From positions 2,604,001 to 2,668,000 of the forward strand of contig NZ_JABBFY010000001.1 in assembly GCF_012927115.1 (NCBI RefSeq): 64,000 bases of DNA, written 5' to 3'. The translations under genes and the position numbers were made by a program. Below are positions 8,710-15,909 of the stretch, one piece after another. Below the pieces are notes generated by a model, which ran no database searches, had not been told where the DNA came from, and saw nothing but the letters and a program-made list of their open reading frames with translations. Position 1 is the stretch's first letter. Each line of letters starts with the position of its first letter. The DNA comes from Sphingomonas sp. G-3-2-10. Lineage in GTDB: Bacteria > Pseudomonadota > Alphaproteobacteria > Sphingomonadales > Sphingomonadaceae.

Positions 8710-9606
8710 ATGATCGAGGTTCATTTGCTGCGCTACGCGCTCGCCGCCGCCGAAAGCGGCAGCTTCAGCCAAGCAGCTGACAGGTTCGGCATCAAGCAAT
8801 CAACGCTCAGCAAGCGCATCCATTATCTGGAGGACCGGCTCGGCTTTGCGCTCTTTCGCCGCTCAAGCCGGGGCGTAGTGCCGACCGACCCCGGCATCGG
8901 TATCCTGCGCAAGGCGCGCCAGATCGTCGAGGACATCGACGCGCTCGACCAGGATTGCTCCGCAATCGCGCGGGGCACCGCCGGCGTGTTGCGGTTCGGC
9001 TTCCACGGATCGCTCGGAAGCGGCGACCTCTCCGCCGTTGTCCGGGATTTCAGGGCAGCCTGGCCGGATGTGGAGTTGGCTGCGCGCGAGCGCAGCCGAA
9101 CGCGGTTGCTGCGCGCGCTGGAACGCGACCAGCTCGACTTCGCGCTGGTGAGCGGTCAGGCGCAGCGCCCCGGCATCGTCTCGCTGTCCTTCTGGAGCGA
9201 GCCGGTGGTGATCGGTCTGGCCCGTAGCGACCCGCTATGCGCCCGCGATCCGCTTTACTGGACCGATTTGCGCGGCATGACCTTCGTGATCAGCAAGGTC
9301 GATCCCGGCCCCTTTCTCAACGATCTTGTCGCCTCCCGGCTGTCGGGGCCTGGCTTCGGTCCGAGCGTTCGGGTCCAGGACGTGCGCCGCGAGAATCTGT
9401 TCACGTTCGCGGGTAACGGGTCGGTCGTCGTCACGACCGGGGTGGCGCGAGAAGATGAGGCGCTGGTGCTGCGTCCGGTGCATGACGCGTTCGGTGCCAC
9501 CCATCTCGAACAGGCGATCCACTGGCGCAGGGATAATGACAGCGCCGCCCTGCGCCGCTTCCTGGAGATGCTTGCGCACCGCTACGGACGTCCGCTGCCG
9601 TCCTGA
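8710..9606 (+). CDS. LysR-family transcriptional regulator
   Basis: Starting at ATG 8710, preceded by AGGAG at good spacing, the protein is 298 residues, the normal length for the family. A longer open frame begins at 8545, but its first 55 codons lack LysR similarity. The N-terminal winged helix-turn-helix is clear (H-L-L-R-Y-A-L-A-A-A-E-S-G-S-F, then Q-S-T-L-S-K-R-I), and the rest is a periplasmic-binding-protein-like effector domain. The gene is divergent from the NlpC-CHAT-ATPase set, so that set is its most likely target by the usual LysR arrangement. It is convergent with the hfa operon and separated from it by two strong hairpins. The inducer is unknown. Confidence 0.92.
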   Translation: MIEVHLLRYALAAAESGSFSQAADRFGIKQSTLSKRIHYLEDRLGFALFRRSSRGVVPTDPGIGILRKARQIVEDIDALDQDCSAIARGTAGVLRFGFHGSLGSGDLSAVVRDFRAAWPDVELAARERSRTRLLRALERDQLDFALVSGQAQRPGIVSLSFWSEPVVIGLARSDPLCARDPLYWTDLRGMTFVISKVDPGPFLNDLVASRLSGPGFGPSVRVQDVRRENLFTFAGNGSVVVTTGVAREDEALVLRPVHDAFGATHLEQAIHWRRDNDSAALRRFLEMLAHRYGRPLPS

Positions 9607-9628
9607 TTCCCCTTGAAGATATTCGAAG

Positions 9629-9660
9629 GGCCGCCGCGCGAGGGGGGAGCGCGGCGACCC
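9629..9660. terminator. Hairpin between convergent genes (first of two)
   Basis: A perfect 8-bp stem (9632-9639 with 9649-9656) closes a G-rich loop. One mismatch then three more pairs (9628-9630 with 9658-9660) extend it. It lies 25 bases after the LysR stop and about 50 bases after the hfaD stop on the other strand, so it can serve either gene as a terminator. There is no strong T tract on either side. Confidence 0.5.
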
Positions 9661-9670
9661 TTCCCGCTGA

Positions 9671-9701
9671 CCGGCTGTCCCAGGGGGGGCGGGACAGCCG
9701 G
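9671..9701. terminator. Strong hairpin between convergent genes (second of two)
   Basis: A perfect 11-bp stem (9671-9681 with 9691-9701) closes a 9-base loop containing seven G residues. It sits 6 bases beyond the hfaD stop on the minus strand and downstream of the LysR gene on the plus strand, so it is a likely bidirectional transcription end. As with its neighbour, a T tract is lacking. Confidence 0.6.
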
Positions 9702-9707
9702 CGCGGA

Positions 9708-12700
9708 TCAGCGAAGGCTGGTGACGGTGTTGATCGCCTGGTTGCCGATCGCGACCGCACTCACCTGATTGCCGGTGAGCGCGAAGCTGCTCCCGGTCAT
9801 CGCGCTAAGCGGCATGGTCAGCCGATTGCCGGTCGCGAACGCGGTCACCGGACCGTAATTGGTCTGGCTGCTGACAACCGCCACACTGGGCGGCGACCCG
9901 ACGGACGACTGCGTCGCGGCGTTGGTCGCGGTGTTGCCATAGGCGGCGGCGGAAACGCTGTTGCCGCCGATCACCAGGGAGGACCGGCTGATGCCTGCGA
10001 GCGGTCCGTTGAACGCCGCGCCGATCAGGCTGTCCGAGGCCATGGCGGTTACGCTGCCATGGTTGGTCTGGGCGTTGAGCAGCGGGGCGCCGGCCTCCGC
10101 CCAGAGATTATAGCGGTCTGCCCCGGCCGACGCCGCAGCCATTGCCACGCCGCCGCGCACGACCAGTTGGTTGTCGGCGGCATTGCCGCGGGCGAGCGCG
10201 CTGGTGGCATTGTCGGCGATCGACACCGAGGACCCGTCGATCATCGGCGTCCCGGGGAAAGGCGAGACGCGATAGCCGGCGTCAAGCGACGCGCTCGCAG
10301 TGACATTGGCGGTGCTGAACTGCTGGTTGCCGAGCGCCGACGCCGCGCCGCCGCCCACGGCAGCGAATTCGACGACATTCGTCGCCCGGTTGGCCGCCGC
10401 CTCGGCGGTGGTCACATTGTCCTCGACCACGAAGCGCGAGCCGGCCAACCCGATGCCGCTGTCGGCATTCTCGATCGACGTGATGGCGTCGGCGGAAATG
10501 CCGCCGCCGGCAAATTGCAGATTGCCAAAAACATGGTCGCCCGAGACCGCGACACTGCTGCCGATCGCGAGCTGTGCGTTGCGGCCGGTAAGCGCGCCGC
10601 CATAGACAGCATCGAGCGAAAGCCGGTTGTCGGCCTCGTTGATGCCGGCATAGGCCTGGTTGGTATTGGCTTTCACCGACACGCTCGAGCCGTCCAGCGA
10701 TCCCGGCGTGACCAGCGCCTGATAGGCATGCGCCTTCCCGATCACCTGGCCATATTGCGCCGAGGACAAGGCCGAGCCGGGCGCCGGCACGTCCGCCGCG
10801 CCGAGGCTGACCGCATCGACCGACAGCCGGTTGGCGACGGTGTTGCCGATGATTGTCGCGGCGACCTGATTGTCTTCGACGCCATAGTCCGAGCCATAGG
10901 CGCGGGAGTCTCCAAGCATCCCGAAACGGCCGGCGACAATGCTGTCGAGGCCGACCGCATCTTCCAGCGCGCCCGACAAGCCGAGCGTCTGGCTGCTGGC
11001 CAGCGCATAGTCCGCCGCGGCGCCATAGCCCTCGGGAAGCGGTCCCGAGACTGCTTCGTCGTGACCGCTGCCGTTGGCGAGGCCGGTGCCCGTCACGTGC
11101 ATGCTGTTCGACGCCGAATTGCCGATCGCGGTCCCGGTCAGCGCATTATCCCGGACCGACAGCTCAGAGCCGAGCACCGTCGCCGGAAGCGCCAGGACCG
11201 TACCGAGCGGTGCGAGGCCATTGCCCGCTTCCACCCGGATCCCGCCACTGCCGCTCTGGATATTGTTGAGGTCTGCGCTGGTTCGTAGCACGGGTGCGGC
11301 GAGTGTGAGCCCGCTGGTCGCGCCATTGCCCGTCGCCGCGACGCTGACCGCATTGCCGTCGGCGGCCAGTGCCGAGCGCAGGACAGGACCCGCCGCGCCG
11401 AGCTTGAGCGCGCTGGTCGAGACCGCGGCGATACGGGCCTCGCCGAAGTCCTGGACATTCTGGACACTGAAGGCGGCGGTCACGCTCGAGCTGTTGTCGT
11501 ATCCGCTCGATGCGGTACCGACAGGTCCTGATCCCGGAAGGCCGACGGTGTCGATGTCGGTCGCCTCGACGCTGAGCAGGTTGCGCTCCGCGAGATTCGC
11601 GATCGCGACGGCGCGTGCGGTATTGTCCGACAGCGAAGCCTGCGCCTCCGACATGGTCCCCAGGATGTTGGTCCGCATGCCGCCGACGGTATCGGCCCTG
11701 ATGTCGATATCTCCGGAGCGCTGCACGCTGGTGATGTTGGCGACCGCGCCGCCTCCCGAGACCGTGCCGATCCGCAGCGACATCGCATTGTCCGACTGGC
11801 TGCCGTAGCTGCCGGCGACGAGGGCATCGCCGTCATGCTGCGCGCTGGACCGCGAGAGTTGGCCAAACACCACCAGGTGGAACGGGTCCGACTCGTCGTC
11901 ATCGCCGGCTCGAACCGTGACGGACCCGTCCTGCTGCTGATGGCTGAGCGTCGCGAAAGTCGCCGAGACGGCGGGGTTCCCATCGGACGGAACCAGCGAC
12001 GCCGGTGCGCCACCATCCGCGCCCCGTGCATTGGTGCCGGTTACGGAGAAGTCGCTTGAGAACGCGTTGCCATAGCCGAGTGCGCGGACGAGATTGTCCG
12101 TCATCGCGATATCGCTGTCGAAGGTCGCCCCCACGCCGATGCGCATCGCGGCCATGTTCGTGGCAGTGACGGCCGATCGCCGGTCGTTCGACTGGAAGCC
12201 GAGGATGCCGCCCGCAGCCGGTTCCTGCAGCCCCGCCAGGGACAGCGCCGCGGCCGCGTCGTTGCCGAGCGCCTGGGCATCCAGACGGTTGTCGGCAACA
12301 GTGATGCGGTTGGCATGGCTGGTATCGGCGCTGATCGCGAGGACACCGTCGGTGCTCAGCGCGGTCGTGGTGGCGGCCATGCCGCGCTGGGTCGTGACAA
12401 GCAACGCGGCACCGTCGGCGACGATGCCGCCATTGCCCGACGTGAGTTCGGTGGTCCGGCGCCAGCCAGCTTCGGACACTTCGGTGGCGAGCTTGCTGTC
12501 CGAACGGTTGGCGCGCACCGAGGTGGTAACTGCGTTGGCGCGCAGCGCGATATCGGAGCTCTCGGCCGGGGGCGCGGCGGTTACGATTTCGAAGCCGCTG
12601 GTATCGGCAAGCGCGCGGCTATGGTCGGCACGCTGATGGCTGGCGGCGACGCGCGTGCCGTTGACCTGATCGGTGGACTGCGCGGCGGCAGGCGAGACGG

Positions 12701-12773
12701 CAAGCATGGCGGCGAGCGCTGCGGTGGCGCCGCCGATCATCAGCGCGGTGCGGGAATGAGCGATACGGGACAT
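9708..12773 (-). CDS. hfaD: Holdfast anchor protein HfaD-like, large repetitive surface protein
   Basis: The 1021-residue protein starts with a Sec signal peptide (residues 1-31, ending S-P-A-A-A-Q). It then consists of about eleven degenerate repeats of the form D-N-x-V-x-A-x-A-x-G-N-x-A-x-N-x-L, such as E-D-N-Q-V-A-A-T-I-I-G-N and I-A-D-N-A-T-S-A-L-A-R-G-N. Q-T-N-H-G-S-V-T-A and Q-T-N-Y-G-P-V-T-A stretches occur near the C-terminus. It is the third gene after hfaA and hfaB, 92 bases beyond hfaB, with GGAGTAAC upstream of its ATG. In Caulobacter the HfaABD proteins anchor the adhesive holdfast to the envelope. From memory the Caulobacter HfaD is much shorter, so this one appears greatly expanded. 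The name rests mainly on operon position and repeat style. Confidence 0.72.
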   Translation of the reverse strand: MSRIAHSRTALMIGGATAALAAMLAVSPAAAQSTDQVNGTRVAASHQRADHSRALADTSGFEIVTAAPPAESSDIALRANAVTTSVRANRSDSKLATEVSEAGWRRTTELTSGNGGIVADGAALLVTTQRGMAATTTALSTDGVLAISADTSHANRITVADNRLDAQALGNDAAAALSLAGLQEPAAGGILGFQSNDRRSAVTATNMAAMRIGVGATFDSDIAMTDNLVRALGYGNAFSSDFSVTGTNARGADGGAPASLVPSDGNPAVSATFATLSHQQQDGSVTVRAGDDDESDPFHLVVFGQLSRSSAQHDGDALVAGSYGSQSDNAMSLRIGTVSGGGAVANITSVQRSGDIDIRADTVGGMRTNILGTMSEAQASLSDNTARAVAIANLAERNLLSVEATDIDTVGLPGSGPVGTASSGYDNSSSVTAAFSVQNVQDFGEARIAAVSTSALKLGAAGPVLRSALAADGNAVSVAATGNGATSGLTLAAPVLRTSADLNNIQSGSGGIRVEAGNGLAPLGTVLALPATVLGSELSVRDNALTGTAIGNSASNSMHVTGTGLANGSGHDEAVSGPLPEGYGAAADYALASSQTLGLSGALEDAVGLDSIVAGRFGMLGDSRAYGSDYGVEDNQVAATIIGNTVANRLSVDAVSLGAADVPAPGSALSSAQYGQVIGKAHAYQALVTPGSLDGSSVSVKANTNQAYAGINEADNRLSLDAVYGGALTGRNAQLAIGSSVAVSGDHVFGNLQFAGGGISADAITSIENADSGIGLAGSRFVVEDNVTTAEAAANRATNVVEFAAVGGGAASALGNQQFSTANVTASASLDAGYRVSPFPGTPMIDGSSVSIADNATSALARGNAADNQLVVRGGVAMAAASAGADRYNLWAEAGAPLLNAQTNHGSVTAMASDSLIGAAFNGPLAGISRSSLVIGGNSVSAAAYGNTATNAATQSSVGSPPSVAVVSSQTNYGPVTAFATGNRLTMPLSAMTGSSFALTGNQVSAVAIGNQAINTVTSLR

Positions 12774-12865
12774 GGGGGTTACTCCAGTTGAGGATGAAGG
12801 CAGGCAGTGAGTGAAGACTGAGCTGTCGGGTCGGCGCCTCCCTGAGACGTGAGGGATCGAGCCGC

Positions 12866-14176
12866 TCAGCCGCCGATGCGGAGGCGAGCGAGGTTCTGGG
12901 CGCCGGCTTCGCCGCGATGCAGGGTCGTGTCGGACGGGGCCGGCCGCCAGCGCAGCGCGATCCCGGCCTTGCCGACGCCCCGGGCGGCCAGGGCCGCGAC
13001 CACCGCCGCGATCCGCTGGTCGGTGAGCGCGTCGCGCTTTGCCGGTTCGAGCACTTCCACGTCGCGCGCCGCGATCCGCACCTCGACCGGCGCCGCGCGC
13101 GCCGCGCCGGCGACGCGGTCGAGCAAGGCCAGCGCCGAACCGCCGAGATCGGAGGACCCCGGCTCGAACATCAGCGCCACCCCGTCGCCGGTTCCCGAGC
13201 CCGGCTGCGCCGCGGTGTTGAGCGCCTGCGCGGTCACGACCGCGCCCTTCGAGACGGGGTCAGCGCGTTCGGCAAAGCCAATGGGCGGAAGCGAGATCGC
13301 AGGGTTCCAAGACTGCATCGCAATGCAGCCCTGAGCATCGACGCCAGCGACGGCGCCCACCAGCCGCATCGTGGCTTCCTCGAGCGTGGTCCGGATGCCC
13401 AGTTGCAGCGGCTCCTGCCCCTTTGCGCCGAGGTTCACGTCGAACAGCTCGGACCCGAAGAAGCGGAAGGTGTTGAAGCCGACCTCATAGCCGGTGAATT
13501 GCTTGGTGAGGCTTACCGTGCGGGCGACCAGCAGCGAGCGGGTATCAACGATCCTGAGATCGATCGCGACCGACTGGGTATAGGTGCGGACCTTGGGCCC
13601 GACCTGCCCGACCCGCACTTCTGCGCCGCCCGAGCGGATATTGTAGTTGAGCTCGGTGATGCCGCCGACGATGTAATAGTCCGAGGCAGCGATGCTCCCG
13701 CCATAATAAGGCAGCCACGGAACGTTCGACGCGCCAGTAGCGCCGCTCACGCTATGGGCATTGCCGTCGCCGAGCTGACGGCGCTCGGTGTAACCAAGCT
13801 CACGCTCGCCGATGGTCGGGTCGAAGCGTTCGGCGAGCGTGACCGGCCCCGCCAGCTTGCCGAGCGCCGATGCGACCATCAGCGCGCCGCCCTGGGTGAT
13901 GGCGGTGCCTTCGCTGACCGAATATTTGCCGGTGAAGTCGCGGACGTCGCCGACCGCAATCACCAGTCGGTCCCGCTGCGCTGCCGAGAGCTGCGCGCTG
14001 AAGCACGCAAGCGCGGGGTCCATGGGCGTGCGGTTGTCGCGGGCAGCGGCGCCGATCAGCACCGGCTCCTCGCCCGGCGCCAGGCGCTGCTGCTTCAGAG
14101 TCACGCATCCTGCTAAGGCAGGCAGCAGCAGAGCGGACAGGAGCAAGCACGTACGGCTCGATAAAGGCGGCGCCAT
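12866..14176 (-). CDS. hfaB: CsgG-family outer-membrane lipoprotein HfaB
   Basis: The 436-residue protein begins with a lipoprotein signal with lipobox L-A-G-C (Cys24). The CsgG/HfaB domain follows, with the characteristic V-I-A-V-G-D-V-R-D-F-T-G-K-Y and E-G-T-A-I-T-Q-G-G stretches. CsgG proteins form a nonameric outer-membrane pore that secretes curli-like subunits. In holdfast systems HfaB is needed to export HfaA and HfaD. The last about 130 residues form an extra region resembling the OmpA-like tail seen on some envelope lipoproteins, though I am not sure of that. Its ATG overlaps the hfaA stop by one base (TGATG). Confidence 0.88.
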   Translation of the reverse strand: MAPPLSSRTCLLLSALLLPALAGCVTLKQQRLAPGEEPVLIGAAARDNRTPMDPALACFSAQLSAAQRDRLVIAVGDVRDFTGKYSVSEGTAITQGGALMVASALGKLAGPVTLAERFDPTIGERELGYTERRQLGDGNAHSVSGATGASNVPWLPYYGGSIAASDYYIVGGITELNYNIRSGGAEVRVGQVGPKVRTYTQSVAIDLRIVDTRSLLVARTVSLTKQFTGYEVGFNTFRFFGSELFDVNLGAKGQEPLQLGIRTTLEEATMRLVGAVAGVDAQGCIAMQSWNPAISLPPIGFAERADPVSKGAVVTAQALNTAAQPGSGTGDGVALMFEPGSSDLGGSALALLDRVAGAARAAPVEVRIAARDVEVLEPAKRDALTDQRIAAVVAALAARGVGKAGIALRWRPAPSDTTLHRGEAGAQNLARLRIGG

Positions 14177-14724
14177 CAGTTGAGCGCTCCGAAGCCGCAG
14201 GCGGTGCTACCCTGGACGCTGGCACGCTGGTCGCCGCCATTGGTCTGCGAGGAGTTGAGCGCCTGCCAGGCCGGGCCGTCGGCACTGGCGCCGGTGGAGC
14301 CGATCGCAGTCGATGCGACGGGACCGCTATTGTACTGATCGAGCGCGAGATTCGCCCGGCTCTCACCCGAGGCTGAGCCCGCATTTCCGGTCGCCGCCGA
14401 ATTGGCGCCTGTCACGCTGGGCGAATTGGCGATGGCGCTTTGCGCGCCGCTATTGCCGACCGCGCTTGCCGCGACCGAGCAATTATACTGGCGCGCGATG
14501 GTCGTGTTGTAGACCGGCGGCGCATAAATACCGGCGCGGGCCCGTGCGATCAGGTCGGCCATCGCGGCGCGGGCAGCGAGGTCTTGCGGGGTCTCGAACT
14601 GCCAGGCGCGATTCTCGCCAACCTCCTGCGCGAAGGCCGGACCGGCCGCAAGCGATGCGAGAACTGCCGCCGCCGCACTCAGGCGCAGCCCGCTGAACCC
14701 CGAAAATTCGAACCCCTTGATCAT
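14176..14724 (-). CDS. hfaA: Holdfast anchor protein HfaA-like
   Basis: From ATG 14724, which has AGGAGC 6-8 bases upstream, the product is 182 residues. A longer frame to 14805 adds an arginine-rich stretch that is unlikely to be real. Residues 1-32 form a signal peptide (A-F-A-Q). The mature protein is rich in Ser, Ala, Asn and Gly, with Q-Y-N-C-S-V-A-A-S-A-V-G-N-S-G, Q-Y-N-S-G-P-V-A-S and S-Q-T-N-G-G segments that recall amyloid-forming curli-type subunits. It is the first gene of the hfaA-hfaB-hfaD operon. In Caulobacter HfaA is a cell-surface, amyloid-like multimer that attaches the holdfast. Confidence 0.8.
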   Translation of the reverse strand: MIKGFEFSGFSGLRLSAAAAVLASLAAGPAFAQEVGENRAWQFETPQDLAARAAMADLIARARAGIYAPPVYNTTIARQYNCSVAASAVGNSGAQSAIANSPSVTGANSAATGNAGSASGESRANLALDQYNSGPVASTAIGSTGASADGPAWQALNSSQTNGGDQRASVQGSTACGFGALN

Positions 14725-14990
14725 GACGATGCTCCTTTCGCCGGCGCGGAAGCGCGGCGTCGGGAGCAAGGAAGAGAAGCGCAAAGGGCTGGGCCGCAAC
14801 AGCAATCGGCGGCCGTCGCAGCGTGGCGTAGAAGTAGAAAGCTATGGCGGTGGCGAGGGTCCGGGCAGTGCGCGCCTGGAATCCAAACGCCGCTTCGATT
14901 TGGCGGGACAGCAACCGCGAGTCGCGTCGGCTGGAACCGTCAGCGCCTGCGAAGCTTGCGAGACTTCGGACCGGGCGTCATCCTCGCCTT

Positions 14991-15863
14991 GTGAAGCATC
15001 ATTATGTTCCGCAATTCCTGCTGCGGCGCTGGGCGAACGCTCAGGGCAAGGTGCAGAATCTCAGCGTCCGCCACGGCCGCCTGGTGTGCAGTGCCCGGAT
15101 GCCCGAATATACCGGCTACGAAAATGGCCTCTACGCAATCGTCGCGAGCTCGCTTGGACTATCGCCCGATCATCTCGAGCGCAGCTTCTTCAGTCCGATC
15201 GACAATGATGCGGCCAAGGTGCTCGAAAAGTTCGAGCAACACGCCGAGATCACCGCCGATGAGCATCGCGCCTGGACCTTGTTTCTCAGCTCGCTGCGCA
15301 TCCGTCAGCCCGACGTGCTGGCCCATCTGCGCAAGCAAGGCATAGCGCTCCTGAAGGCGACGCTGGCGGAGCGCGACAAGGATACGCTGCCGGAAGGCTG
15401 GCCCTCGACCGAGGAGTGGTTCGCGCAGAATTTCCCCGGCGCGCTGGACGCGGCGCCGCTGCTGCACTGGCTGCCGGACATGATCCGGCAGGACGGGGTG
15501 ATGGATGCGTTCGCCGGTCTCAGATGGTGGTTCCGCGAGTTCGATTCGGCCGGCCCCAGCCTTCTGCTTTCGGATCTGCCGATCCATTGGGAAGGCGGCT
15601 TCCACCATCCCGGCTTCATGATCCAGCTGCCGGTCGGACCTCACCGCGTCTTCTTCGGCGCCCGCTCGGCCGAAACCGAGCAGTTTCTCGACCAGCTGCC
15701 GCCAGCCGATCTGATTGAGCGGATAAACCGGACCTCGATCGCCGCATCGGCACAGCGGCTCTGGGCCTTGGACAAGGAAGAAGCGTTGGCCCTGATCGGG
15801 GCGAACCTCGATATCCTGGGAGCCAATGTCACGCCGTTCGGATCGATCATGCCAACCGGCTGA
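14991..15863 (+). CDS. DUF4238 domain protein
   Basis: The start is set at GTG 14991 because DUF4238 proteins begin almost at the conserved K-H-H-Y-V-P-Q-F motif, which follows immediately. An upstream in-frame ATG at 14844 would add 49 low-complexity residues. The 290-residue protein has the family pattern: the HHYVPQF motif, an R-R-W step, a G-L-Y segment and a later S-D-L-P-I-H stretch. The biochemical function of the family is not established. It often occurs singly in accessory regions. It is divergent from hfaA and convergent with the predicted nuclease gene, whose stop lies 47 bases from its own. Confidence 0.75.
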   Translation: MKHHYVPQFLLRRWANAQGKVQNLSVRHGRLVCSARMPEYTGYENGLYAIVASSLGLSPDHLERSFFSPIDNDAAKVLEKFEQHAEITADEHRAWTLFLSSLRIRQPDVLAHLRKQGIALLKATLAERDKDTLPEGWPSTEEWFAQNFPGALDAAPLLHWLPDMIRQDGVMDAFAGLRWWFREFDSAGPSLLLSDLPIHWEGGFHHPGFMIQLPVGPHRVFFGARSAETEQFLDQLPPADLIERINRTSIAASAQRLWALDKEEALALIGANLDILGANVTPFGSIMPTG

Positions 15864-15909
15864 CCAGCGTCAGGTCACGTCGATTAACACAACACGCACT
15901 CCGGAATCG

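Noticed and set aside
10059..11288. Long antisense open frame inside hfaD
   Set aside because: Mirrors the repeats of hfaD, with no ribosome-binding site or recognisable motif.
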